A stretch of DNA of 64,000 nt from Halogeometricum sp. S3BR5-2 (lineage in GTDB: Archaea > Halobacteriota > Halobacteria > Halobacteriales > Haloferacaceae): contig NZ_JAMQOQ010000010.1 of assembly GCF_031624635.1 (NCBI RefSeq), positions 1 to 64,000 on the forward strand, given 5' to 3'. The notes below the pieces were generated by a model that did not search any database, was not told the DNA's origin, and saw only the letters and a list, made by a program, of their open reading frames with translations. Positions 53,550-61,839 of the stretch are shown here, one piece after another. A program made the translations under genes and the position numbers. How positions within the stretch are numbered: the first letter of the stretch is position 1; each line of letters starts with the position of its first letter.

Positions 53550-53650
53550 CCGTGTTCAAAGGAGGTGAGGCGATCAGAGCGTTTCTCGAAGAGTTCGACA
53601 GCTGGCTCTCGGAGCCCGTTACCGTCTCCTCGTCCCGAAGAGACGGTTGA
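53546..53650 (+). pseudogene. N-terminal remnant of a nucleotidyltransferase toxin
   Basis: MTVFKGGEAIRAFLEEFDS continues to EPVTV and then ends after a few unrelated residues. In haloarchaea this kind of start, directly coupled to an HTH gene, belongs to DUF6036-like nucleotidyltransferases, where a glycine-rich active-site loop should follow. Here the rest is missing, so the toxin seems deleted while the regulator stays. Confidence 0.5.
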
Positions 53651-53695
53651 GGAGCAAGGATTCATACCACCGGGAACGCTACGTACGGGTAGAGA

Positions 53696-54139
53696 ATGGG
53701 ACAGTCAGCCAGCGATTTGCCATCGGGGGTTCGCGAGGCCGTGATTACACGGCTCGAAGAGGCTCCTGTATCGCTTGCGCTGCTGTTCGGGTCGTATGCG
53801 ACCGGTCATGCCACCACAGGGAGCGACGTCGACATCGCTGTCGAATACGACGAAACACTCGAAGACGTCACGGACACCCACCTCTCGCTCGTCGCCGATC
53901 TCACACGGATTCTCGGTCGAGATGACCTAGACGTGGTGCGACTCACATCCGTTGATCCCCGAGTCGCAGTCGAAGCTCTTGACTACGGGCAGCTGCTCGT
54001 TGGCACAGCCGAGGAGGCTACTCAGCTTCGTACTCGGCTCGAAGCCGCTCGCCAAACGCAAGACGAACTCGTTCAGAGTCGTATCGAGAACGCGGAACGC
54101 AAGATCGAGCGTCGTCTTCAGCGCCGCGAGCATGGTTGA
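53696..54139 (+). CDS. mntA: MNT-domain nucleotidyltransferase (MntA-like antitoxin)
   Basis: 147 residues. ALLFGSYATGHATTGSDVDIAVEYD (about 28-52) carries the GS...DxD nucleotidyltransferase motif; the third acidic residue is in DLDVVRLTS (about 78-86). In type VII pairs MntA adds AMP groups to the HEPN toxin and inactivates it. It overlaps the HEPN gene by 8 bases, so both are translated together. The C-terminal helix is long and charged. Confidence 0.85.
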   Translation: MGQSASDLPSGVREAVITRLEEAPVSLALLFGSYATGHATTGSDVDIAVEYDETLEDVTDTHLSLVADLTRILGRDDLDVVRLTSVDPRVAVEALDYGQLLVGTAEEATQLRTRLEAARQTQDELVQSRIENAERKIERRLQRREHG

Positions 54140-54563
54140 CGAGCGGGCTCGGCTCCGTGAAATGCTCGCGGAGCTTGAGGAGTACCTCGATGGACTTCGC
54201 GACAAGCAGGGTGTCCCAAAGGAGCGCTTCGAGACTGATGACGACCTCCAAGATATCGTCGAACGACGTCTTGAGAAAGCTACCCAGACATGCATTGACA
54301 TCGCCCGGCTAATCGGTCGCCTCGAAGGACGCAATCTCAATGAAGTAACAAATGCAGGGGTATTCGTTGCGCTCGTCGACCTTGACGTGCTTCCACCGTC
54401 GCACCGTCAGGAATTCATCGATATCGGTGGCCTCCGGAATGTTCTCGCCCACCGCTACCGGCACATCGATACCGGAGAGATCTATGAGGTCTATCACGAC
54501 CTCAATCGTCTCGAACGATTTTCCGAAGCGATCTATCGCTATCTACACGAAGATGCGGACTAA
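54132..54563 (+). CDS. hepT: HEPN toxin (HepT-like) with RX4HXY motif
   Basis: 143 residues from ATG 54132. An all-helical HEPN fold ends in RNVLAHRY (about 102-109), the RX4HXY motif that supplies the RNase active site and, on its Tyr, the adenylation target. DVLPPSHRQEFIDIGGLRN precedes it, as in HepT. It is paired with the MNT gene upstream. A start further upstream (53952) overlaps the MNT gene too far to be likely. Confidence 0.85.
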   Translation: MVDERARLREMLAELEEYLDGLRDKQGVPKERFETDDDLQDIVERRLEKATQTCIDIARLIGRLEGRNLNEVTNAGVFVALVDLDVLPPSHRQEFIDIGGLRNVLAHRYRHIDTGEIYEVYHDLNRLERFSEAIYRYLHEDAD

Positions 54564-55039
54564 CTCATGGCCAGTTGCTTCGGAGTTCACGTAGATTCAC
54601 CCGGGACTATGGGTGACATCCTCCCACGCTGTGTTGTGTCCCTCGGCATCGTCGAATCCGTCTCCTTCAGATTTCTCAGCCCGTCGTTTGTCCGGTCGAG
54701 CAGGGACTACGGCGGGCCCAGCGCTCGATAGTTCTCGTCGATAGCTGAGGTTAACCAGGCATTGGCGATCGGACTCCCCCGACCAGCGTCGCCTCCTCGG
54801 GCAAATTCACTAGGTGATGCTAGAGTGCAGCACCGTAGGAGTCCCGGAGCGTCCCCTGGCTCATGTCTCGAGTAATCCGTGTTCCGTCTTGAAATCAGGC
54901 GCAATGTGACCTCCTGATGATTCTGCTGTACCTGCGAATTTACCACTACGAAGAGAGTGAGGGAGAGTTGGAGTCGACTTGGTACCGTTACAAATCGACT
55001 CTTATCTTTCACTCCTAGTGACTGCTCTTACCACCAGCT
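54564..55039. other. 476-base gap with a relic TnpB-type IS end
   Basis: No convincing gene. The minus strand at about 54613-54632 reads CAGCGTGGGAGGATGTCAC, the conserved terminal signature (GGGAGGATGTCA) of IS1341/TnpB-type right ends, so a small relic of such an element probably lies here. A short minus-strand frame (54707-55012) has irregular composition and no match. Confidence 0.4.
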
Positions 55040-55960
55040 ATGAGTACAGAACCAATCCTCGAGAGTGCTGACACCGACGATACTGATGACTCTACCGTCA
55101 ATTCGTCGGCGACCAGTCAGCAAGACGATCCGACTACTGACCAGTCCTCGGATGATGAGACATCACCGGCATCCGAACAGGACGAGACGGACGAGCCGAC
55201 GTCCACAGGTCCGCCGGAGACGTTCCGGGCGGCGATCCAGTCGGAGCCACTGAAGAACATTCTGCGAGCACTCAGGGCGACTGTCGACGAGGCTCGCGTG
55301 AATATCGACGAGTCGGGCATCCGCGTCCGAGCGGTCGACCCCGCGAACGTCGCGATGGACGACCTCGATCTCTCGGCGAGCGCCTTCGAGTCATTCGAAG
55401 CGACTCCCGGCGTCATCGGAATCGACCTCGACCGGCTCTGGGATGCGGTCTCGCTCGCAAACAAAGGTGACCTCGTCCAACTTCACCTCGACACGGAGAG
55501 CCGGAAGCTGGTCGTGGCCGTCACTGGCCTCGAGTTCCAGATGGCCTGTCTGGATCCGGCGACGATTCGGTCGGAACCGACGCTTCCCGAGCTGGAGCTA
55601 CCAGCGAGCGTCACCGTCGACCGCGACACGCTCCGCCAGGGGGTGAAAGCGGCCGATCTGGTTGCTGACCACGTCGGCTTCCGAATGGACCCCGAGGAGG
55701 AAGTGTTCCGGATCGATGCCGAGGGCGACACGGATAGCGTCGACTTCGGGATCGATGCTGACGACTGGGAGGCGGTCACCCTCGCGGAGGCGTCCTCGCT
55801 GTTCAGCCTGGACTACATGAAGCGAATCGTGCGAACGATTCCAAAGGGAGAGAGCGTGACGGTAGACTTCGGGACTGAATTCCCCGCCATGCTCTCGCAC
55901 GATATTGCCGATGGGAATGGATCGATAGTACGGATGCTCGCTCCGCGTATCGAGACGTGA
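55040..55960 (+). CDS. pcn: PCNA sliding clamp with acidic N-terminal extension
   Basis: 306 residues. The first about 60 are an Asp/Glu/Ser/Thr tail absent from usual PCNA; the rest (about 62-306) matches the clamp: FRAAIQSEPLKNILRALRATVDEARVNIDESGIRVRAVDPANVAMDDLDL, later GRLWDAVSLANKGDLV-like and SLDYMKRIVRTIPKG. The total of about 245 clamp residues is normal. It tethers DNA polymerases and ligases to DNA. It is probably plasmid-specific because a chromosomal copy always exists; the tail could prevent mixing with host trimers. Confidence 0.92.
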   Translation: MSTEPILESADTDDTDDSTVNSSATSQQDDPTTDQSSDDETSPASEQDETDEPTSTGPPETFRAAIQSEPLKNILRALRATVDEARVNIDESGIRVRAVDPANVAMDDLDLSASAFESFEATPGVIGIDLDRLWDAVSLANKGDLVQLHLDTESRKLVVAVTGLEFQMACLDPATIRSEPTLPELELPASVTVDRDTLRQGVKAADLVADHVGFRMDPEEEVFRIDAEGDTDSVDFGIDADDWEAVTLAEASSLFSLDYMKRIVRTIPKGESVTVDFGTEFPAMLSHDIADGNGSIVRMLAPRIET

Positions 55961-56097
55961 ATAGCTGTTAGATGCCTCGGATATCTGAGGGTACTCAATG
56001 TTATATATAATCCCGATACAGGCGGTCGCGTGCCACCAGTAAATGCGATTGGACAGGTTCCTCGATGGCTGTTTACCGCGATCTACGAGAGATAGTC

Positions 56098-57147
56098 ATG
56101 GCGAGAATAACCATCACAACGAAATTTCACAACCCTTCTCGTGCCCGTCGAAGGGAGTGGCAACGGGCTACTCACCTCTACGCCGAGACCAAGCAGTCAC
56201 TAATCGATGGCTGGGTTAACGGTGAGTTGGAGCAGTCGATAACAACGGCCAGTATCGAGAACGATCTGTACGCCGTGATCCAGTCTCAGGCAATCCGTGA
56301 AGCAAAAGCCGAGTATTCGAAGGATGGTGCTATCGAGTATAGCAGCAGTCTCCCGTTCGGGATCAACAACCAGAACTGGAAAATTGATGTGACCGAGAAT
56401 GGCACAGTTGTCCTTGGATTCCCCTGTATTTCGCAGTGGTGGTACACACCGATCACCGTCTATGAGGAGATAGAGGATGTCGTCAATGGGCTGCTAGCTG
56501 GCGACATGAAGAAATCACTTCTACAGGTATATCGCCGCGGTGCTGAGTGGTTTTGTGCGTTCACTGTTCTTCACGAAGCTCCATCAGGAGGGAAAACACT
56601 CATCGGGGTCGATATCGGCGAGCGGCACATTCTCGCCGCCGCTGCCCCCGACAAAGGTGAGTCGCTGCTCGTCTCAGGGAAGGAAATGAAGTACATCCGG
56701 CGCAAATATCGGTCTCTCCGCGAGTCCCTACAGGAAGCGGGTGCGCTTCGCGCACTCAACCGTATGGGTAAGAAAGAACAGCGTCGGGTGACACATCTGA
56801 ACCACACACTCTCTCGACGTCTCGTTGAGTTCGCTGACCAGTTTGATGAGCCACTGATTCGAATTGAGGACCTCGGTGAAATCCGTGAACGGTGTCCGTG
56901 GTCCGGTGTCCACTCCTGGCCCTTCGGGCAACTCCAGCGGTTCATCATCTACAAGGCTGCCAAGCAGGGCATCACGGTCGAGAAGGTTGATCCCTCCTAT
57001 ACCAGCCAACGGTGTTCGGTCTGTGGAGCGTCCGGTACCCGGTCGGGTGACCATTTTAGGTGTCCGGACTGTGGTCGCGGTCGCCACGCCGATCTGAACG
57101 CCGCAGAAAACATCGCGACTCGAGAGGGCGAACCATGCACGACGTAA
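56098..57147 (+). CDS. tnpB: TnpB RNA-guided endonuclease (stand-alone)
   Basis: 349 residues from ATG 56098. RuvC-like residues: IGVDIGERH (Asp about 171), [10 protein letters not shown] (Glu about 256) and [11 protein letters not shown] (Asp about 331). A zinc finger CSVCGASG...CPDCGRG (about 304-324) lies between. The N-terminal WED/REC-like region is complete, so the enzyme is probably active. No TnpA Y1 transposase adjoins it, so it is an IS1341-type element or domesticated nuclease. In the family it cuts DNA beside a TAM with a guide RNA from its own right end. Confidence 0.9.
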   Translation: MARITITTKFHNPSRARRREWQRATHLYAETKQSLIDGWVNGELEQSITTASIENDLYAVIQSQAIREAKAEYSKDGAIEYSSSLPFGINNQNWKIDVTENGTVVLGFPCISQWWYTPITVYEEIEDVVNGLLAGDMKKSLLQVYRRGAEWFCAFTVLHEAPSGGKTLIGVDIGERHILAAAAPDKGESLLVSGKEMKYIRRKYRSLRESLQEAGALRALNRMGKKEQRRVTHLNHTLSRRLVEFADQFDEPLIRIEDLGEIRERCPWSGVHSWPFGQLQRFIIYKAAKQGITVEKVDPSYTSQRCSVCGASGTRSGDHFRCPDCGRGRHADLNAAENIATREGEPCTT

Positions 57148-57388
57148 CAGTTCGGCTGATGCGAATCGTGCTACCTCGCGGGCTGAAAACCCCGCCAACG
57201 ATTGTCTGCTGGACGCAGAGAGGAAGGCCGTGTTGACACGGCTGCACGCACTGGAACGCTCACCGTCGGTCACAATTCGGTGGCAACCAATGACGGCCCA
57301 CGCGAAGGCGTCTCTGTGGCCCGAGGAAACGTGCAACCTCAAACTCCCCTTCGGGGAATCCCTGCCGCTTGAGCAGGGAGGATGTCAA
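57148..57388 (+). ncRNA. Predicted TnpB right end and omega RNA scaffold
   Basis: The sequence after the tnpB stop ends with CCCTGCCGCTTGAGCAGGG (a hairpin) and GAGGATGTCAA at 57378-57388, the conserved right-end signature of IS200/IS605-type elements. In TnpB systems the RNA overlaps the tnpB 3' end and continues as guide into the flank, here beginning ATGAAAAAGATAG at 57389. The exact 5' end cannot be set from sequence. The rest of the gap to 57466 is empty. Confidence 0.6.
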
Positions 57389-57466
57389 ATGAAAAAGATA
57401 GTTCGCTCTTAGCGGACGAAGTTCAAAAGCTTCGCTCAACTCCTGTACTACGGGGGGTCTGACAGC

Positions 57467-58384
57467 TCATGAGTCTATGTTCGTCTCGTTCATAGACTCC
57501 TTCAGCACAGTATTCGTAGCCCTTCTCATTCTCCTCAATGTAGGTATTTCTAGTTCGTCTTGATCCAGCAACCCCTCTATGTTCTCTCCCTTGTCAGGGT
57601 GCTTGATCCTGTTCACCATCTTACGCCATGCAGAAGCGTCATCCACGCTGAGGATTGTCCTGTCTGCGATGAGCTGGTCTTTATTCCCATGTCTTCCCGA
57701 AGAGAGCAGATTCTCACAGACAAAATACAAGTTTGTCATTGCAGTCCAGAGATCCGAGGATAGCGCGTCGTCGTACATGTGGAGGGCAACACGGAGATCC
57801 ATTTCGGCGTCTGTCTCGATATGTTTCGACCTGTATTCTCTCACGTCCCCGTAGACCGATATTACATCGCCCATAATCTCGATCTCCTTTGGGATCTCGT
57901 TTAATCCGAGTAGAGCTGTAGCGATATTTCCCGGCGAGAGGTCGTCGCGGTAGTCCAACGCTCCTCTCTCGTATGAATACGCTCCACCAACAACTTGCCC
58001 CGGGCTCTGGGAGAAGAATACCGGGTCCCTCGTGCATAGGTTGAGAGCAATCAGAAAGTCGAAAATATCTGCGTGTTCCCGCAGAGGGGGGCTAGTATTT
58101 TCCAACAGGCCGTGAGAAATGATCCACCAATGCCGTTCGGGATGATCGACCGTTTTCTTGATCTGAATTTGTCTGTCGCTCGTAACCACCTGTTTCCCTT
58201 GGTGAGCCTGCTTGTTGACCCAGAGACCAACTGACTCGTGTTGTTTGAACTGTAGTACTTCGATATCGGGGCACCTGACCACCTCTACTTCGTCCGTCTT
58301 CTGATCGACTCCTGATTGGGTACCTGTGCGTGTTTGGCTCAATGGTCGAAGATAAGAGGGGATATAGGTCGTCATTTTTACCAA
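57467..58384 (-). CDS. Hypothetical cargo protein with HEPN-like C-terminal helices
   Basis: 305 residues, no family recognised. The N-terminal two thirds are mixed alpha/beta (HWWIISHGLLENTSPP, FDFLIALNLCTRDPVFF). The C-terminal helical part (about 190-300), DLWTAMTNLYFVCENLLSS...WRKMVNRIKHPDKG, looks like HEPN-type proteins but lacks a full RX4-6H motif. Codon use is less GC-rich than its neighbours. It is directed toward the TnpB right end; it may be a defence or mobile-element cargo gene. Confidence 0.6.
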   Translation of the reverse strand: MVKMTTYIPSYLRPLSQTRTGTQSGVDQKTDEVEVVRCPDIEVLQFKQHESVGLWVNKQAHQGKQVVTSDRQIQIKKTVDHPERHWWIISHGLLENTSPPLREHADIFDFLIALNLCTRDPVFFSQSPGQVVGGAYSYERGALDYRDDLSPGNIATALLGLNEIPKEIEIMGDVISVYGDVREYRSKHIETDAEMDLRVALHMYDDALSSDLWTAMTNLYFVCENLLSSGRHGNKDQLIADRTILSVDDASAWRKMVNRIKHPDKGENIEGLLDQDELEIPTLRRMRRATNTVLKESMNETNIDS

Positions 58385-58536
58385 ATATCTTGTCCGGTCG
58401 TAAAGTCATTAGTACCCCTTGTTAGAGATTGACAATACCAAGGGGACACGTCAAAATTGTCGAGAATAACTACGCTATCGTGATCTTATACTCGATTACT
58501 GACTCTGATTTATCTATAATAATCGACTGAGGTTCT

Positions 58537-59355
58537 ATGAAAACAAGCTACTCACGGTCGACAAATCGAGCCCGACGGTATCGAGGCGAGCGAACGCTCG
58601 GGGGCTGTCTCGTCTACGCCGGCGACGATCTCCTCGATAAGCACCTCACAGTCCATCCAGTGTCGCCCGGCGGCTTCGATTGGGGCCCGGACGCGGCTCC
58701 CGAACGTGCTTGCCAGCTCGCCATCGCGCTGCTCGCGCCAACACTCGGACTCGAAGTCGCCGTCGACGACTACCATCTCTTCGCCGAGAACTTCGTCCGC
58801 CGGGAACTCACGGGCGATGAATGGTCGGTTCGTCTCCAGGACCTCCGCGAGTCGGGCTATCGAGAGCAGTATCTGCATCGGGACTATCCGGAGAATACCG
58901 CTCCAGAGCCTGCGGACGTCGACATCGAGACCATCGATCTGGACACGATCACCTACGCCGAGGAACTCGCGCTGGTCCGCCGGTATGACGAGGTGCTCTG
59001 GAAGAAAGGCAACACCCGCGGTAATCTGGCCAGACTCCAGGCGATTCGACGTGGTGAGCGCGACCCGGCGGCTGAGCCGTTCTCCACGCAGTGGCTCTCG
59101 ACACAGGGACGGCTCACCTCGCCGGCGGCCAAACGTGCGCTTGGAGAGGAGTTCGAGACGATGGGCGAGTTCGCCGCCTGGGCCTGTTATGCGACTTCGC
59201 TCACGACGGTCGACCATGTCGGCGACTCGACCGCGACGACGATTCGGGGCCTCCGGCCGACGCTCGTTCGATGGTTCGGGGGCGAGGAGTACATTCCTCA
59301 ATTCGACGACGACCAGGAGACGCTCGTGAGCAACAGTGCTGGGGAGACGTCCTGA
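58537..59355 (+). CDS. DUF6166-like plasmid protein
   Basis: 272 residues. LDKHLTVHPVSPGGFDWGPDAAPERACQLAIALLAPTLG (about 34-72) is the DUF6166 core; YHLFAENFVRRELTGDEW follows. The remaining C-terminal half (about 120-260) is helical and rich in Arg/Asp. The family is common on haloarchaeal plasmids; its role is unknown. A TATA-like TCTATAATAATC (58513-58524) lies about 13-24 bases before the ATG, consistent with a leaderless or nearly leaderless transcript. Confidence 0.78.
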   Translation: MKTSYSRSTNRARRYRGERTLGGCLVYAGDDLLDKHLTVHPVSPGGFDWGPDAAPERACQLAIALLAPTLGLEVAVDDYHLFAENFVRRELTGDEWSVRLQDLRESGYREQYLHRDYPENTAPEPADVDIETIDLDTITYAEELALVRRYDEVLWKKGNTRGNLARLQAIRRGERDPAAEPFSTQWLSTQGRLTSPAAKRALGEEFETMGEFAAWACYATSLTTVDHVGDSTATTIRGLRPTLVRWFGGEEYIPQFDDDQETLVSNSAGETS

Positions 59356-59416
59356 ACAGCAGAGTAAGCTATCCCTCTATGAATTTAAATACGATACCGA
59401 TTCAGACCGCCCTGCG

Positions 59417-59527
59417 ATGAGGAGAACAGCCACGCTCCCCGCGGGTTCGGCCTCGAGACAGTATCGGTTGCTCCTTCGACGGTACGGATCACGCTCTCAG
59501 GGCGCACGCCGACAGGAGGTTGCATGA
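59417..59527 (+). CDS. 36-residue basic protein, translationally coupled
   Basis: MRRTATLPAGSASRQYRLLL and a tail RRYGSRSQGARRQEVA give a strongly basic peptide (nine or more Arg), unlike the acidic neighbours. ATTTAAATA (59383-59391) lies 26-34 bases before the ATG, so it would be leaderless. The stop overlaps the ATG of the zinc protein gene (ATGA). It may bind nucleic acid; there is no family match. Confidence 0.45.
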   Translation: MRRTATLPAGSASRQYRLLLRRYGSRSQGARRQEVA

Positions 59528-59754
59528 CCGCCCGTGAGCGGCTTCGGATGCACCTCGTGCAGGCGCTTACTCGATCGAATTCACCGGATGTTCGCGATCA
59601 CATCCGTGCAGCACTCCACGAGTGGGAGGATCTGCCGCCGACTCCACTAATCGCATGTCCCATCTGTGAACGTGTTGAGCTCCCAGAGCGGATCACGAAT
59701 CACGACTGTAGGAATGGGAGGAAAGGGCTTTGCGCCTGTTTCGTGTACCGTTGA
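59524..59754 (+). CDS. 76-residue zinc-finger protein
   Basis: IACPICERVELPERITNHDC (about 43-62) followed by CACF supplies four or five Cys/His ligands, a probable zinc knuckle; the N-terminal half is an amphipathic helix LRMHLVQALTRSNSPDVRDHIRAALHEW. It is coupled to the preceding small ORF and lies 16 bases before the RNase HI gene. Similar zinc-knuckle proteins precede nucleic-acid enzymes on haloarchaeal plasmids. Confidence 0.65.
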   Translation: MTARERLRMHLVQALTRSNSPDVRDHIRAALHEWEDLPPTPLIACPICERVELPERITNHDCRNGRKGLCACFVYR

Positions 59755-59770
59755 CTATCGTTCGTAGGCT

Positions 59771-60751
59771 ATGACTTCCGGTACTGATTCAAATCCGGGC
59801 GGTGATCGTCTTTCCGTCGGGACGTACGTCGTTGACCGAGATGCTACCGACGATCCAGACCGAGCTGTCGTCGTTCGATTGCCCGACGCGGTCTGTGCCA
59901 CATGGGAGATCGAAGACACTGATCAGACAGTGGCGGATTATAACCCCGACTATTCGAGTGAGGCACCCGTGGCCATCGTTGTATTCGAGCCCGCCCTTGA
60001 CTCCGTCTCCGAGTGGCACCATTCGGACCCGGACGATCTCTGGCCGCTCGTTCAGACGCACGATCTGCCATACTACGCCTATCCAGAACCCCGTCTTGAG
60101 CCAGTGGGCGACTCCCTCGCTGGACACACGCACACCGAACCCATGACTATCTGGTTCGATGGTGCCTGTGAACCCGTCAATCCCGGTGGTCATGGTACCT
60201 ACGGAATCGTCGTTGCACAGGGCGAAGAAATCGTTCACGAAGAACGAGGTTACATCGGGGAGGGCGAGGGGATAACGAACAATGTCGCCGAATATGAAGC
60301 GCTCGTCGCAGCCCTAGAGCACACACAGGCAGAATATCCGGGCGCTCCCGTAACCGTTTACGGGGACTCACAGCTCGTGATCCGACAGCTGACCGGTGAA
60401 TACGCCGTCCGCAGCCCTCGCCTCCGCCCGCTCTGGCAAGACGCCCGTCGCCTTGCAAACCAGCTGGATGTCGAATTCGAGTGGGTCCCTCGCGAGCAGA
60501 ACGAACGTGCTGATGCGCTCTCGCGAGAAGCCTACTACGAACAGACCCAACAGGAGGAGCTTGACAAGCGGCGTGAACGTGCCGCAAATGAACCGATGCA
60601 GATCACTCCACTCGGCGATGAGACCTACGAGGTCAAAGGGACGTACACAGTCGACCTCACTGCCCGGAGTTGTACGTGTCCCGACTACGAAAATCGAGGC
60701 CTCCCGTGCAAGCACATCTTCAAAGTCAAGCAGAACTGTGAACAATCTTGA
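59771..60751 (+). CDS. RNase HI with C-terminal SWIM zinc finger
   Basis: 326 residues. RNase H at about 123-255: MTIWFDGACEP (Asp), NNVAEYEALVAAL (Glu), VTVYGDSQLVIRQL (Asp) and EQNERADALSREA (Asp). A SWIM motif, SCTCPDYENRGLPCKHIFKVK (CxC...CxH, about 299-318), closes the protein. The first about 120 residues form an extra unassigned domain. RNase HI removes RNA of RNA:DNA hybrids; the SWIM finger would add DNA or protein binding. A zinc protein gene precedes it. Confidence 0.87.
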   Translation: MTSGTDSNPGGDRLSVGTYVVDRDATDDPDRAVVVRLPDAVCATWEIEDTDQTVADYNPDYSSEAPVAIVVFEPALDSVSEWHHSDPDDLWPLVQTHDLPYYAYPEPRLEPVGDSLAGHTHTEPMTIWFDGACEPVNPGGHGTYGIVVAQGEEIVHEERGYIGEGEGITNNVAEYEALVAALEHTQAEYPGAPVTVYGDSQLVIRQLTGEYAVRSPRLRPLWQDARRLANQLDVEFEWVPREQNERADALSREAYYEQTQQEELDKRRERAANEPMQITPLGDETYEVKGTYTVDLTARSCTCPDYENRGLPCKHIFKVKQNCEQS

Positions 60752-60823
60752 TCACAGGAGGTCGGGGCTTCTTTGTGGTTCCTGCAGAGTACTGTATCGC
60801 TTCGCGTTATCGCGGAGAGGATG

Positions 60824-61219
60824 TCACTCGTCGGTCCAGTCCTCAGCACTCTCGAACCCGCGGAAAGCGTCTCGATTCGGATACGTAGCAACGATTCGCC
60901 GTAGTTCGGCAGCGATCTCCGCTGCAGGGCGGTCTTTATTGTGAACGATGACGATGCCGGCGTGATCGGCCGGTGAGAGGTCTGTTGCGTTGAAATCCCG
61001 GACTTTGTTCGTGACGAGCACCGTGTCCGTCTGACGGCAGTACGGCAAGATGTCCTCAAAATCATCAGCACCTTCGAACAAGGCATCCAGGACGTATTCT
61101 GCGGCAATGTCACGGCGATCCAGTTCCGTGACAATGGTCGGACTTAGGTTCTCGTCGATAAGGAATCGCCACTCGGACTCGATTCCGTTATTCCTGTCTG
61201 TCCCGCTCCCACCCTCCAT
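60824..61219 (-). CDS. DUF5615 PIN-like toxin
   Basis: 131 residues. FLIDENLSPTIVTELDRRDIAAEYVLDALFEGADDFEDILPYCRQTDTVLVTNKVRDF (about 19-76) is the DUF5615 pattern, with Asp/Glu of the PIN-type active site. It is a probable ribonuclease toxin, translated with the DUF433 antitoxin upstream (3-base gap). The C-terminal tail is acidic. Start at ATG 61219. Confidence 0.85.
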   Translation of the reverse strand: MEGGSGTDRNNGIESEWRFLIDENLSPTIVTELDRRDIAAEYVLDALFEGADDFEDILPYCRQTDTVLVTNKVRDFNATDLSPADHAGIVIVHNKDRPAAEIAAELRRIVATYPNRDAFRGFESAEDWTDE

Positions 61220-61222
61220 TCG

Positions 61223-61555
61223 TCACTCGTTCGGATTGATCCCGGCCGGGCGATCTCGGGGGATTCGCTCACGGAGGTCCGCGCTCGCCTGGTCGCGCGC
61301 CTCACGATGGTCTTCCATCTCTTCCTCGTGGGCGTGATAGTAGGCAAGTGCCGCATACACGTCGGCGACAGCGAGTTGGAACGTTTCGGCAAACTCATCC
61401 GGGGACAGCTCGCCGTCACCCTCTTTGACCTGCTCGTAGATGTCGAGGACGGTGATCCGCCGACCTCTGATACGCGGCTCCCCACCGAACATCTCGTCGG
61501 CGACGATCCGCGGATGATCTGGATCCGGCACGTCCGCGTCCCGGTCAGTTGCCAT
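61223..61555 (-). CDS. DUF433 antitoxin
   Basis: 110 residues from ATG 61555 (GTG 61567 also possible). IVADEMFGGEPRIRGRRITVLDIYEQVKEGDGELSPDEFAETFQLAVADVYAALAYYHAH (about 17-75) is the DUF433 winged-helix pattern, including GxPRIxGRRI. It is the antitoxin partner of DUF5615 toxins. A TATA box TTTATAACC (about 61582-61589, minus strand) about 28-34 bases upstream supports the chosen start. Confidence 0.85.
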   Translation of the reverse strand: MATDRDADVPDPDHPRIVADEMFGGEPRIRGRRITVLDIYEQVKEGDGELSPDEFAETFQLAVADVYAALAYYHAHEEEMEDHREARDQASADLRERIPRDRPAGINPNE

Positions 61556-61839
61556 CGTAGCTACCACTAGGAGCGAGACTGGTTATAAATGTCTCTCCGG
61601 CACTGAGGGATTGTGGAAGTTGTTCATCGGATAGATGCTGGCCATCTAACGAACAGTCAGACGGAAAGGCAACGAAGCGGGAGCCCGTGAATTTCTTCGG
61701 CCAATGGATCAGCGACTCGCTCTAGAATATCGCTATAGACAAGCTGTTCAGCAGGATCTGATTTATCGATCCTAAGAGATTGAGGGGCGGACCAACTACG
61801 TTCTCCATCCACCGAGAACGGGGTCCGCCTTCGTTCATC

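Noticed and set aside
54707-55012. Minus-strand frame of 101 residues between HEPN and PCNA
   Set aside because: No motif, unusual composition, and it covers the PCNA promoter region; kept only as part of the gap description.
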